Shown here one piece after another: positions 45,322 through 55,400 of a DNA stretch of 64,000 bases (positions are counted from its first letter, which is position 1; each line of letters starts with the position of its first letter). Made by a program: the position numbers and the translations under genes. The stretch is from JAVJSD01 sp040219575 (GTDB lineage: Bacteria > Planctomycetota > Planctomycetia > Pirellulales > Pirellulaceae), in the NCBI GenBank assembly GCA_040219575.1, contig JAVJSD010000064.1, positions 1-64,000 on the forward strand. Reading direction: 5' to 3'. The notes beneath the pieces were generated by a model. It was not told the origin of the DNA. It made no database searches and worked only from the letters and a program-made list of their open reading frames with translations.

Positions 45322-46584
45322 CTACGAAGACTTGCCGCCCACGGAGATCAAGTGCGAGTAGGTGCGCAAATACATGCGGCCGCCGGAGACCGCGGGGGTG
45401 GAGCGCGATGGCTCGCCGAGTTCGCTCTCGCCCAGCAGTTTGAACTCCTTGCTGCAGGCCACACAGTACACCACGCCGTCTTCGTTGATGCAGTACATGC
45501 GGTCGTCGACGCGAATCGGCGAACCGGAGAAGGCCGCGCCGAGGCGCTCACGCCAATGCACATCGCCGGTTTTGGCGTCGATGCAGGTGACGATGCCCTT
45601 GTCGTACCAGGAGAAGATCATGTCGTCGTACACCACCGGGGTCGGCACGTAGTTGGCCGCCGTCTTGATGCGGAAGACCTCCTCCGGCTTCTTGCCCGGC
45701 TTCACGGCGATGATGTAGTTGCCGCCTCCGCCCGAACCCGTACTGCCGAGAATGTTCCCCCCGGCGACGACCGGCGAGGCGACGGTCCGCATCGAAAAGG
45801 CGTCCGGCAGTTTCCAGTTCTCTTCGCCGGTTTTCGGATTGAGGCTGAACACGCCGTCGCCGGTGCTGCAGCAGATCAATTCGTCGCCTTGCGGTCCTTC
45901 GTAAATGCAGGGGACGGAATAGCAGACGTTCACACTCACGCGCTCGCGGCGCCAGCGCTCTTCGCCGGTCCGCCGGTCGAAGGCCATCATGAAGCTCTCG
46001 CCCGGCTTCTCACCTTCCTTCAGTTGGTTGGCTTGCTGCGAGTTGAACAGGATCACCGTGTCCTCGTAGACGATCGGCGAGGTGCCGAAGCCGTGCTGGC
46101 TCTGCCAGGTGCCCAGGTCGACCTCCCAGACGGTCTCGCCGGCGTGGTCGAGGGCCATGAAGGTCGTCTTCGTCGGCGTCGACCAGGCGACGTACACCCG
46201 CTCGGCATCGACCGCCGGCGTGCAGGAGGCGAAGCTGCTCCGCAGATGCAGGTGGTGCGGCTCCGACTCGAACTGGCGAATCCAGGCCGCCTTGCCGTCG
46301 GCCGCGCGGATGCAAATCATGTAGCGCGTGGCGTTGTCGGGATCGGCGCTGAGCAGGAAGATCTTGTCGCCCCATACCACCGGGGAGGAGTGTCCAATTC
46401 CCGGCAATTCGGCCGTCCAGTTGTAGTCGGCCGGGCCGAACTTCACCGGAATCCCGTCGCCGCCGGTGGCGGCGCCCGTCCCGTTGGGACCGCGAAAACG
46501 CGTCCAATCCTGGGCGTCGGCGACGGCCGCGAGGCCGGCCAGGGTCAGTCCAATCACAATCAGGCGGGATACGGGATGTCGCAC
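45322..46584 (-). CDS. Exported PQQ-like beta-propeller repeat protein
   Basis: 420 residues. Signal peptide LIVIGLTLAGLAAVADA, cleaved before QDWTRFRGPNGTGAA. Propeller blades recur through the protein (HSSPVVWGDKIFLLSAD; GFGTSPIVYEDTVILF; VPTPVVYDDMIFSWYDKG; VTCIDAKTGDVHWRERL). It ends YLRTYSHLISVGGKSS. It is paralogous to the gene at 195-1493. No enzyme motif is seen, and cofactor binding is not certain because many such proteins bind no PQQ. It is probably periplasmic. Neighbours (oxoprolinase, aldehyde dehydrogenase) do not suggest a joint pathway. Confidence 0.85.
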   Translation of the reverse strand: MRHPVSRLIVIGLTLAGLAAVADAQDWTRFRGPNGTGAATGGDGIPVKFGPADYNWTAELPGIGHSSPVVWGDKIFLLSADPDNATRYMICIRAADGKAAWIRQFESEPHHLHLRSSFASCTPAVDAERVYVAWSTPTKTTFMALDHAGETVWEVDLGTWQSQHGFGTSPIVYEDTVILFNSQQANQLKEGEKPGESFMMAFDRRTGEERWRRERVSVNVCYSVPCIYEGPQGDELICCSTGDGVFSLNPKTGEENWKLPDAFSMRTVASPVVAGGNILGSTGSGGGGNYIIAVKPGKKPEEVFRIKTAANYVPTPVVYDDMIFSWYDKGIVTCIDAKTGDVHWRERLGAAFSGSPIRVDDRMYCINEDGVVYCVACSKEFKLLGESELGEPSRSTPAVSGGRMYLRTYSHLISVGGKSS

Positions 46585-46882
46585 GGCTGCAAAATCCTTC
46601 TTTGGGCGGGCATAGAATTGAGGGAGAACTTAGCGGAGCGTCTCCGAAAATCGTAACCTACCGGCGCGCGGCTCGCCAGCGCGTACCGTGGAGTGCGCCC
46701 GGGAGCCGCTGGAATTATGCCAGCACTATTGCGCGGGTGAAACGAGATCGGGCCGACAGTCCGCATCAAAGCCGCCGCGCCGAACTACGCGGAAGCCACG
46801 GGATTTTGACCGTCGCCGAGGCGAGGCGCGGGGATGAATCGGGTAAACCCATCGGCTCATCGTCCAACAAGGAGCAAATACG

Positions 46883-48406
46883 ATGATCGACGACGTTCTC
46901 AATCGGTTGGGCATCGTGGACGCCGGCAGCGGCGTTTTCGCCGACGGGTGGATCGAACGGCCTGGCGGCGAGGAGATCGCCTCGCTCAATCCGGCTACCG
47001 GGAAACCCCTGGCACGGGTCTCTACCGCTTCCCGCCAGGACTACGACCGCACGGTCGAGGCCGCCGAACAAGGCTTCAGCCGATGGCGAACGCTGCCCGC
47101 GCCGCAGCGAGGGGAGTTCATCCGCCGGCTCGGCGAAGCGCTCCGCGAGCAGAAGCGCGACCTGGGACTGCTGGTCTCGCTGGAAGTGGGCAAAATCCGT
47201 AGCGAGGGAGAGGGCGAAGTGCAGGAGATGATCGACATGTGCGACTTCGCCGTCGGCCTGTCGCGGCAGCTCTACGGACTGACGATGCCCAGCGAACGGC
47301 CGCGGCACCGGCTGTTCGAGCAGTGGCATCCGCTGGGTCCGGTCGGCATTCTGACCGCCTTCAACTTCCCCGTCGCGGTGTGGGCCTGGAATGCGACTTT
47401 GGCCGCCGTCTGCGGCGATTCGTGTCTCTGGAAGCCGTCGCCCCACGCACCGCTGACCGCACTGGCGGTGCAGCGCATCGCCGGACGCGTGGCGAAGCAG
47501 TGCGACGTGCCGGGCGTGTTCCAACTATGCATCGGCGCCGGAAACGAAGCCGGCCGGTGGCTGGCCGAGGATCGCCGCCTGCCGCTCGTCTCCGCCACGG
47601 GCAGCTGTGCGATGGGGCGCGTCGTCGGACAAGCCGTCGCCGCGCGGCTTGGCCGAGCGCTGCTGGAACTGGGGGGCAACAACGCCGCCATCGTGACCGA
47701 AAGCGCCGATCTCGACGTGGCGCTGCGGACCGTGTTGTTCGCCGCGGTCGGCACCGCCGGTCAACGCTGCACCACGCTTCGACGGTTGATCGTGCATCGC
47801 TCAGTCGCCGATCGGTTCGTCGCCCGACTCGCCAAGGCCTACCAGAGCATCCCGGCCGGCGACCCCTGGGAAGACGGCGTGTTGCTCGGTCCGCTGATCA
47901 GCCAGCAATCGGTCGATTCGATGTTGAAGGCCGTCGAGACGATTCGCCAGCAGGGCGGCCAGATCGTCACCGGCGGAGGGCGGATCGATCGGCCGGGTTT
48001 CTTCGTCGAACCCACAATCGTCCGCGCCACGGCCGACATGCCGATTGTTCGCGAGGAGACCTTCGGGCCGATCTTGTACGTGCTGGAGTACGACGAGCTC
48101 GACGAGGCGATCGCCATGCAGAACGGCGTCGACCAGGGGCTGTCGTCGGCGATCTTCACCGACCGGCTGCGCCAGGCGGAGCAGTTCCTCTCGTCGGCGG
48201 GCAGCGACTGCGGCATCGCCAATGTGAACATCGGCACGTCGGGGGCCGAGATTGGGGGCGCCTTTGGAGGCGAAAAAGACACCGGCGGCGGACGCGAAGC
48301 CGGCTCCGACGCCTGGAAGGCCTACATGCGCCGGCAGACCTGCACGGTGAACTGGGGCGGAAACCCACCGTTGGCTCAGGGGGTGGAGTTTGACGTGCCG
48401 GGTTGA
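46883..48406 (+). CDS. Aldehyde dehydrogenase, ALDH7-like
   Basis: 507 residues, start at 46883 with AAGGAG eight bases upstream. The catalytic set is complete: nucleophile Cys296 in GTAGQRCTT, general base Glu262 in LLELGGNNA, cofactor-binding GILTAFNFPVAVWAWN and WKPSPHAPLTALA, and the Rossmann SATGSCAMGRVV. The C-terminal NIGTSGAEIGGAFGGEKDTG, then AWKAYMRRQTCTVNWG, is characteristic of the ALDH7 / alpha-aminoadipic semialdehyde dehydrogenase group. It oxidises a semialdehyde with NAD(P)+ in the cytoplasm, possibly in lysine breakdown. No lysine-pathway gene is adjacent, so the substrate is inferred from the subfamily. Confidence 0.9.
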   Translation: MIDDVLNRLGIVDAGSGVFADGWIERPGGEEIASLNPATGKPLARVSTASRQDYDRTVEAAEQGFSRWRTLPAPQRGEFIRRLGEALREQKRDLGLLVSLEVGKIRSEGEGEVQEMIDMCDFAVGLSRQLYGLTMPSERPRHRLFEQWHPLGPVGILTAFNFPVAVWAWNATLAAVCGDSCLWKPSPHAPLTALAVQRIAGRVAKQCDVPGVFQLCIGAGNEAGRWLAEDRRLPLVSATGSCAMGRVVGQAVAARLGRALLELGGNNAAIVTESADLDVALRTVLFAAVGTAGQRCTTLRRLIVHRSVADRFVARLAKAYQSIPAGDPWEDGVLLGPLISQQSVDSMLKAVETIRQQGGQIVTGGGRIDRPGFFVEPTIVRATADMPIVREETFGPILYVLEYDELDEAIAMQNGVDQGLSSAIFTDRLRQAEQFLSSAGSDCGIANVNIGTSGAEIGGAFGGEKDTGGGREAGSDAWKAYMRRQTCTVNWGGNPPLAQGVEFDVPG

Positions 48407-48440
48407 GGAACCGGGGGTAACGGCTCGCACTGCCCGTAAA

Positions 48441-48474
48441 AACGACCAATGACCAAATCCCAATGACGAATGAC
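48441..48474. repeat. AATGACC-type repeat block, forward
   Basis: Carries GACCAATGACCAAATCCCAA followed by TGACGAATGAC. It pairs, inverted, with the block at 48561-48596. Confidence 0.65.
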
Positions 48475-48560
48475 GGGGCAGGACTAATCCATGCATCTTG
48501 ATGTATAGGAGAGTTGCCGCATCGCTAGACTCGTGAGAAAGGGCCTGAATTCGTCTGGGG

Positions 48561-48596
48561 CCGTTTTGGGGATTTGGTCAATTGTCATTTGGACGA
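48561..48596. repeat. AATGACC-type repeat block, inverted
   Basis: Carries GGGGATTTGGTCAATTGTCA, whose complement contains TTGACCAAATCCCC, matching the forward block at 48441-48474. The two could form a long stem in RNA. Confidence 0.65.
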
Positions 48597-48795
48597 CAGG
48601 CGGCGCCTCGCCAGGCCTCACTTTCCGCTCCGCTCCCTTGGAATTGCCGACTCGCTTGACCATAATGGAATCGTTAAGTGTTACGCCGCCCCCGCCTCTT
48701 GCGCAGCCTGCGGAACACTCTGGCGGCGCGATCCCCCCATAATTCGGCCTCTCGGCCGGACACTCCCTCTGCTTGCAACCGTAGGAGACATTCCC

Positions 48796-49833
48796 CTGGC
48801 CGTTTCAAGACGATATTTGGGCGTGCTGGCCGTCGCGGCGCTGGTGCTGTTGCGATTGGGAATCGGCTGGCAGTTCTTCCAGGAGGGAATCGAAAAACTG
48901 CAAGGCGATTTCTCGTCGGCCGGCTTTCTCGGCGCGGCCAAGGGACCGCTGGCCGGTATGTACACCGGCATGTTGCCCGATCCCGACGGGCGCAAACGAC
49001 TCGAGGAAGACTCAACCGTCGAGGCCTGGAAGGTTTACGCCGACCGGGCGATCGCGCATTACGGTTTCGGCGACGACTCGCAGGAGATGGCGGAGCGGGC
49101 CAAACTCGAGGAGAAACGCGCCGCCGCCAAGGCCCAACTCACCAAGAAAGAACTCACGGATCAGATCAATCGACTGAACCGAAAGATCGAGGCGATACGT
49201 AAACAAGACGAGGACGTGCAGGTCATCCTCGAGCGTTCGATCGAGCGTTTGAATTCGTATCTGGCCGCAAGCGAAGCGGAGATCAAGGATTACAAGCTAG
49301 GGCTCGAGCGCCGCGAGCGCAACCAGCGCGAGGAGATCGTCGAGGTGGCGTCGCTGCGAGGTCAGGCCGCCAAGATCGAAGCCGACCTGAAGAAGGACCG
49401 CGCCAAACTGCTCGGCGGAATCGACGCTCTGTGGGACGACTACGAACGGGCCGTTACTTGGCTGGCTACCGACGAACAACTCGAACAGTACGGAAAACTG
49501 CCGCTGTCGCGTCCCGGCGAGAAGGTGCTGGGCACGTCGACCGTCAACAAGGTCATTCCTTGGCTCGACCTGTCGATCGGCGTCCTGCTGATCCTGGGGC
49601 TGTTCACGCGCCTGGCCTCGGTGGTCGGCGCCGTATTTCTGCTCTCGATTATCCTCAGCCAATGGCCCGGCGCCGTCGGGGCGCAGCCGACCTACTACCA
49701 ATTCAACCTCATGCTCGCCATGCTCGTGCTGGCCGCCACCGGCGCGGGGCGCTACTGCGGGCTCGATTTCTTCGGCAGCGCCCTGATGAGTCGCTGCTGC
49801 GGTTCCCGATCACAAACCACCAGCCAGGAATAG
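48796..49833 (+). CDS. DoxX-family membrane protein with coiled-coil insert, non-ATG start
   Basis: About 345 residues. TM1 is VLAVAALVLLRLGIGWQFFQ, followed by EGIEKL, the classic DoxX opening. A hydrophilic insert with coiled coil (about 96-215, KKELTDQINRLNRKIEAIRK) separates it from three further helices (LDLSIGVLLILGLFTRLASV; VGAVFLLSIILSQWP; LMLAMLVLAATGAG). No ATG or GTG exists between the upstream region and TM1. AGGAGA at 48783-48788 is followed by an in-frame CTG at 48796, chosen here; an ATT at 48790 is the alternative. DoxX proteins are quinone- or redox-linked membrane proteins. It is six bases from the Gfo/Idh/MocA gene, so the two are surely co-expressed. Confidence 0.75.
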   Translation: MAVSRRYLGVLAVAALVLLRLGIGWQFFQEGIEKLQGDFSSAGFLGAAKGPLAGMYTGMLPDPDGRKRLEEDSTVEAWKVYADRAIAHYGFGDDSQEMAERAKLEEKRAAAKAQLTKKELTDQINRLNRKIEAIRKQDEDVQVILERSIERLNSYLAASEAEIKDYKLGLERRERNQREEIVEVASLRGQAAKIEADLKKDRAKLLGGIDALWDDYERAVTWLATDEQLEQYGKLPLSRPGEKVLGTSTVNKVIPWLDLSIGVLLILGLFTRLASVVGAVFLLSIILSQWPGAVGAQPTYYQFNLMLAMLVLAATGAGRYCGLDFFGSALMSRCCGSRSQTTSQE

Positions 49834-49839
49834 CCCGTT

Positions 49840-51690
49840 ATGAACCTGACTCCTGAAGAACGAAAAATCGGTCGCGAGAACTACTACCAGGCCGTCAGCC
49901 AGCACGACGCGCAGGTCGGCCGGCCGGTGGAAGGCGTCTCCCGCCGCAACTTCCTCAAAGAGGTGATCGGCGTCGGCGCCGTCTCGACGCTCGGCCTGGG
50001 GGCGATGTATTTCGGCTACCAGAAGCCGACCAATCCCGTGCGGGTGGGCGTGATCGGCACCGGCGACGAGGGGAACGTGCTGATCGGCGCCTTGAATCCG
50101 GATTACGTGCAGGTGACGGCCATCGCCGACATCCGTCCGTCGAGCATTCAGCGCGCGTTTCACGGCGACTGGGCCAGCCCCGCCGCTATCGCCGCTCGTC
50201 CCGGCCTGATGTCGGTTTACGGTTGGAAGAGCGAGGCCGAAGCCCGCAAACACGTCAAGGTCTACACCGACCAGTACGAAGAGTTGCTGAAGGACAAGGA
50301 CGTGGAGGCGGTGATCATCGCCCTGCCGCTGCACCTGCACGCCATCTGCGCCGTCAAGGCGATGAACGAAGGCAAACACGTGCTGTGCGAGAAGCTGATG
50401 GCGCACAACGTGGCCCAGGGCAAGCTGATGGCCCGCCACGCCGACGACACCGGCTGCATCCTGGCGGTCGGGCACCAGCGGCACTACAGCATTTTGTACG
50501 ACAACGCCGTGAACCTGATTCGCTGGGGCGTGCTGGGCGAGATTCAGCACATTCGGGCCCAGTGGCACCGCGGCAACCTGCCCGGCTCCGACAGCTGGCA
50601 GCAACCGGTGCCCGGCGGCGAGACGATCTGGGGCACGTCGGATAAGGTCTTCGATCCGATCGGCGACGACCTCAAGCGTTTTCAGGACGCCTTGGCGAAA
50701 GAGACCTCCGATCCGGCCCGGGCGGCGCTGCTGCGGCGGAAGATCGCCCAATGGCAGAAGTGGGACGCCGACCAGACCGTGCAGGCCAAGGACTATGGCT
50801 ACGAGGACATGCGACTGGACAACGGCGAGATGCGGACGGCGCTGGAGGAACTGGTCCGCTGGCGGCTGTGGGAGCGGACCGGCGGCGGTCTGATGGCCGA
50901 ACTCGGCAGCCACCAACTCGACGCGGCCAGCATCTTCATCAGCGCCCTGCGGCAGGACGGCAAGAAGGCGCATCCGCTGTCGCTGCACGCCGTCGGGGGC
51001 CGCAACGTCTTCCCCGCCAACCGCGACGCCGACGACCAGGTGTATTGCATGTTCGAGTTCCCCGGACCGGAATACGAACCGGGATTCGACGTTGGCTACT
51101 ACGACAAGGTCGCCCAGTATCCCAAGCCGGACGAACCGCACGGCAATCCGAATCGCCGCATCGTCGTCACCTACTCCTCGATCAACGGCAACGGCTACGG
51201 TGGCTATGGCGAGGTGGTGATGGGGAGCAAGGGAACTTTGGTCCTGGAGCGCGAGCAGGAGGTGATGCTGTACAAAGACGCCGACACTTCGACGAAAGTC
51301 GGCGTGAAGGCCGACGATGGCGGCGCGGCGCTCGATACGCAGGCCAGCGGAGCGGGCCCCGTCGCCCAGGCGGCCGAGAGCACCGGTCCGGTCAGCCGCG
51401 GCTACACCGAGGAGATCGAACACTGGGCCTGGTGCATTCGCAATCCGTCGCCGGAGAACCAGCCTCGCTGCAATCCGACGGTCGCGTTGGGCGACGCCAT
51501 CATGGCCCTCTCGGCAAAGTTGGCCATCACCCGCAGCCAGACAGGCGAAGGGGGCTACATCAAGTTCAACGAGGATTGGTTCGACGTCAGCAAGGACGAC
51601 GTCCCCGAGGTCGACTACGCCCCCAGCAGCGATTCCAAGGCGAACGAGAAAACGATCGCCTTCCAGAAGAAAAAACTGGGGCTTTCGTAG
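49840..51690 (+). CDS. Gfo/Idh/MocA family oxidoreductase, Tat-exported
   Basis: 616 residues. A twin-arginine signal (Arg35-Arg36 in SRRNFLKEV, then VGAVSTLGLGAMYF) suggests folded export. The Rossmann NAD(P) motif is VRVGVIGTGDEGNVL. The usual EKP motif is CEKLMAHN, with Leu replacing Pro. The substrate domain has GHQRHYSILY and GGGLMAELGSHQLDAASIF with the His expected of the family. It is longer than the usual 340-450 residues because of the leader, an insert near 275-320, and a C-terminal extension. It probably acts on a sugar or polyol in the periplasm with a tightly bound cofactor. It is coupled to DoxX. The substrate is unknown. Confidence 0.88.
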   Translation: MNLTPEERKIGRENYYQAVSQHDAQVGRPVEGVSRRNFLKEVIGVGAVSTLGLGAMYFGYQKPTNPVRVGVIGTGDEGNVLIGALNPDYVQVTAIADIRPSSIQRAFHGDWASPAAIAARPGLMSVYGWKSEAEARKHVKVYTDQYEELLKDKDVEAVIIALPLHLHAICAVKAMNEGKHVLCEKLMAHNVAQGKLMARHADDTGCILAVGHQRHYSILYDNAVNLIRWGVLGEIQHIRAQWHRGNLPGSDSWQQPVPGGETIWGTSDKVFDPIGDDLKRFQDALAKETSDPARAALLRRKIAQWQKWDADQTVQAKDYGYEDMRLDNGEMRTALEELVRWRLWERTGGGLMAELGSHQLDAASIFISALRQDGKKAHPLSLHAVGGRNVFPANRDADDQVYCMFEFPGPEYEPGFDVGYYDKVAQYPKPDEPHGNPNRRIVVTYSSINGNGYGGYGEVVMGSKGTLVLEREQEVMLYKDADTSTKVGVKADDGGAALDTQASGAGPVAQAAESTGPVSRGYTEEIEHWAWCIRNPSPENQPRCNPTVALGDAIMALSAKLAITRSQTGEGGYIKFNEDWFDVSKDDVPEVDYAPSSDSKANEKTIAFQKKKLGLS

Positions 51691-51907
51691 GTTCGCCGGA
51701 TTGCAGAGCGGCGGATTGCAGAGATTCGCGGCGCGGCGGCCAAACGTCGGTTGACCGCCGCGCCTGTCGATATCTCAGGTGGGCTCTTCAGCTCGGCATG
51801 AGCGATTCGACGACGTCAGACGAGAGTCCTCGAATTCGGAGGGGCTCCTGTCGGAAGGGCTTGTCGATCGATCGCCCGTACTTGCCGCGGCCTCGCTGGG
51901 AGACGGC

Positions 51908-51970
51908 CGCCTAACAGGCATTTGCTAGCGCCTAACAGGCACTTGCTGGCGCCTAACGGGCATTCGCCAG
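51908..51970. repeat. Three 21-bp tandem repeats over the 3' end of the 91-residue gene
   Basis: Units start at 51908, 51929 and 51950 with core CGCCTAACAGGC. The third unit contains the last codons and stop of the minus-strand gene, so the LANAR-stop end of the gene is present in three in-frame tandem copies. Confidence 0.85.
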
Positions 51971-52228
51971 GAGGCTGGATTCGATCTGCTCGCGGAGCAG
52001 TCCGTGGCCGATTCGCTGGGCGTGTTGGCGGCGGAGCATTTCCCGGCCCTTGTCGGTATGCACGCCGAGGCGGCGTCGGGGCTGCAGGGAAGCAGCGTCG
52101 ATAAACAGAATCGAGGTGGGAGTGACGTTCTCGATTTCAATCCGGTCGTCGGCCAGCCGGTACTCGACCGACAACTCGATCAGGCGATTGTTCTCTTCGT
52201 CCTCCCAATTCGCGGTGTGCGTGGGCAT
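51953..52228 (-). CDS. Small protein of unknown function
   Basis: 91 residues from the ATG at 52228 (MPTHTANWEDEENNR), preceded by GAGGAG about eight bases upstream. No signal peptide or membrane segment is present. The first half is acidic and beta-like (LIELSVEYRLADDRIEIENV), and the second half basic and helical (REMLRRQHAQRIGHGLLREQ). I do not recognise a family. The 3' end lies in a 21-bp tandem repeat that duplicates the final codons and stop twice more downstream. A GGGAAT inverted repeat lies about 53 bases upstream of the start. Confidence 0.65.
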   Translation of the reverse strand: MPTHTANWEDEENNRLIELSVEYRLADDRIEIENVTPTSILFIDAASLQPRRRLGVHTDKGREMLRRQHAQRIGHGLLREQIESSLLANAR

Positions 52229-52280
52229 GTCGTCACTCCTCTTCGGGTAATGCGTGAAAATAGGGAAAGAGTCTACTCTA

Positions 52281-52296
52281 ATTCCCACTCGGGAAT
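52281..52296. promoter_or_regulatory. Possible operator: ATTCCC-n4-GGGAAT inverted repeat
   Basis: A perfect 6-bp inverted repeat with a 4-base spacer, in an AT-richer patch upstream of the 91-residue gene. Position and symmetry fit a repressor site; this is inferred. Confidence 0.35.
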
Positions 52297-52419
52297 TTGC
52301 GACGGAAACTGTGTAAAGAACGGGAGATTCTGCCAAGAATCCTGGAATTTGGGAAGGGCGGGATCGACTCGACCTGCTGTGGGAGGCGGCAGGCGGCAGG
52401 GAATGCCTTTACGTCCGCT

Positions 52420-55400
52420 TTATGCGCCGTTTCGACGGAGAATGGTGGAGACGGGAGCGGGCTCTCGGCGGCGGGACGGTTTCCACGGCATCCGCAGCGC
52501 CGACACCACACTCGCCAGCACAATGCACCATCCCAACAGACTGGGCGTCAGCCACAGCCACCAGGCCAGTCCCACCAAGACGCCCACGGCATGCGGCCAA
52601 CGCACGATCCAGGCGCCCAGTGGTCCACGGACGGCGAGCAGGAACACCAACAGGGAAACGCCCGCCAACATGGGGGTGAGCAACAGGCGGAGGCCGACGT
52701 CGGAAACGGGAGGCGTCACAACAACCACCTCCAGGTGCTCGGATCCGTCTCCGACGAGTGTGCAGTGCAGCGACGGCATGCGACCTTGCTGGGCGACTTC
52801 CCAAATCTCCGCCGGTCCCAGCTTGGCGGCCGCCAAACTGCGGATGTGGGTGACATCGAGCCGTTGCGCGTCGTCGTTCTGCTGTCGGTCGATGGCTTCG
52901 ATCTGTTGCGCGGTAAACATGGTTTCGGCGCCGCCGCGTTGCGAGGAATCGAGGTAGTTGGCCCAATTCTCCCGCGCCGTCGCCAACCGCCGCGCCCAGG
53001 GGAGATACCAGCGGTCGACATCGACCCGCGGTTGTTCGAGGGCCACCTCGGCGGCGCGATCGATCAAGGAGGCATAGGCCGCGTACCGGTAAGCCGTCAG
53101 GTCGGCGGCGGTGATGACGCTCGACGGATCGGCGGCAACCATGACAACGTCGTCTTGGGGGGCGTACAACGTCCACAGGGTGCGCACGACCGAGACGTCC
53201 TCCAGACGCGGCGCGGCGATCACGCGGCGATTCGGCGCGGCGGCGGGGAGTTCGCCTTCAAACAGCACGACCACTCGTTGCGGCAATTGCGCGGGGCCTA
53301 GCATCACCCGCCAGCGGTTTTCCGCCAACTTGCCGAGTCGAGCCGGCAACCCCGCCACATTCACTTGCGCCAACCGGAAGGGAGGCGGCAGAACGAGGAT
53401 GCAGTCCTCGCGGCCTGCTGGTTCGAGGTCGAAGGTCGCCAGCCCTCGGCAGGCGCCGTCACGATCCCACGAGAACTGAACGTCGGCGAGTTGTACTAGG
53501 GAGGGCATGGAAGCGCTTCGCTCCAATAGTTTGAGCGAAGCGGAGTATCGCGGCGCCACAACTCGCCACACAGCCCGGCCGCCCGCCGCTGCGTCGTCCG
53601 CGCTTTCGGTGAGGCTCTCGCTGGCGGCCGATTCGTCCGTCGTTGCAGCTTCCTGCGCATTATCCTTGGTCGCCGCGGCGCCGTCTTCGCGCGATGCCTC
53701 ACTAGGCAGTTCGGCGGCTTGCAAGCCGCTGGTCTCCCACACGTAACGCTGCGTTTCGTCTTGCGTCGGCACGATTACGAACTGCTCGACAGGTTCGACC
53801 ATCAGGGGAACGATGTCGGGAAACGCGATGCGCTCGCCGGCGAGCGAGGGAGACAGCGAAGCGCGAAGCGTCAGCCGGGCGTCGCCGCGAAACGGCTTCG
53901 CGGGGCGAATCACCAACCGACGCCGCGTTTGTCCCGGCACCGAAAGGACTTCGAAGTCCGTCTCGGGCTGGATCTCGAAGGGCTCGACCAGGCGGTCGGG
54001 CACATCCAACCAAAACTCGTCGAGCAATCCCGCCGAGACGTCGAGTCGATAGGTCGCCTCGATGGTCCACTTGCCGTCGCTCCGGCGCATGCTGGTGACC
54101 GAGCGGCACTTGGTAAGCGGCCGATTGGGAAAGATTTCCAGCAGGCAGGCGATCGGCTCTTTCACACCCGTGGAGTCGCCCGCGCTGGCGTCGGCGGGCG
54201 CCGCCGGCTTGTCGGCCGCCTCCACAGCGCGCGGTGGTCGGCGATAGACCGCCACCAGACGATGCGACGCATCTTGCCAGGGGAGGGCGGGAAGTTCGAC
54301 GGCCGTGTCTCGTTCGTCGACGGTCTCGAGTCCCTCGGTGCTGACTACTCGCGTACGAACGTCTGGACTTCGATAGACGCGATACACCGAATCGACCGTC
54401 TGGACTTCGGCGACGGACACCACGGGCGCCTCGACGCGGCGATCGTCGACAGGAACGCGTCCTCTCAGGCGGAGCCTTTGGGGGCCGGTCACTCGACGAT
54501 CGAGAATGATCGTGAGATCGCCGGCTTCGTCGCGCGACCAGCGGGCGACGGCTTCCTTGTCATCGACAAGCAAAGATACGTCGTCAATCGTCATTTCCGT
54601 GGGCGTCGAAAGTCGATGCTGAAAGAGGTAGCCGCTGGTGTCGATATCGGCGAAGAACGCGACATCGGCGGCGTCTTGACGATAGAGAACATCCGTGACC
54701 GAATTGCAACGGCTCGCGGGTGATTTGGGACGCGTGGCGAGACTCCATGTTGGCTCGGCATCCGCCGGCAGCGTGAAAGCGAAATCGGGAATCGCCTGTG
54801 CGGCCGCGGCATCACCCCGCTCCGACAGGAACTGCTCCGGATCGAACTCAGGAAGACGCTCGCTCTGCTGGAAGTCGAGCAGCGGACTCACCGAGACCGC
54901 GTACTTTCGTGACAAGACACGGTCGGCGACCGCGCGCAATCGCGGCAAACGTAATTTCCCGACGCCCGAACCTCCGGTGCGGAGGAAGCGCAAATCGAGA
55001 GTGACCTCCTTGGCGTACGGCTGCTGGAGCTCCAGATGGATCGACTTCACCTCCGCGTCGTGCGTATGCCACTGGCGGATGGGCTGATCGGCGCCGATGG
55101 GCCGCAACCGCAGCCCCGGTTCAGCAACCAGTTGCACTTCCTCGATCGGCGCGTCGCAGCGAAAGCGATATCGCACATCGACCGCCACGCCGCCGGGGCT
55201 GACTTTCAACCAGGTCATCTCTTCGACGTCGAGCCGGGCCCCCTTGGGCTCCAGTCCACCATCCAGGCTCCACGCCAGTTGCAAACGGTCTACGGGGCCG
55301 AGATCGGCGACCATTTCACCCGTGATCGGATCGAAAGTCGTCGCGCCCAAGGCCTGGACCACCTGGATGCCCGAGACGTCTCCCGGGAAACGGACGTGGA

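Larger units (their letters stand above)
48407..48795. other. Intergenic region with inverted AATGACC repeat blocks
   Basis: About 390 bases. Contains heptamer-type repeats at 48441-48474 and their inverted counterpart at 48561-48596, a weak TTGACC box at 48656, and the AGGAGA at 48783-48788 before the DoxX frame. No gene was recognised. Confidence 0.5.

Noticed and set aside
49810..51423. 537-codon minus frame opposite the Gfo/Idh/MocA gene
   Set aside because: Antisense shadow; the plus frame has Tat signal and Rossmann motif.
51908..51970. CRISPR-like short tandem repeats
   Set aside because: Units are contiguous with no spacers; same for 20338-20382. No cas gene in the window.
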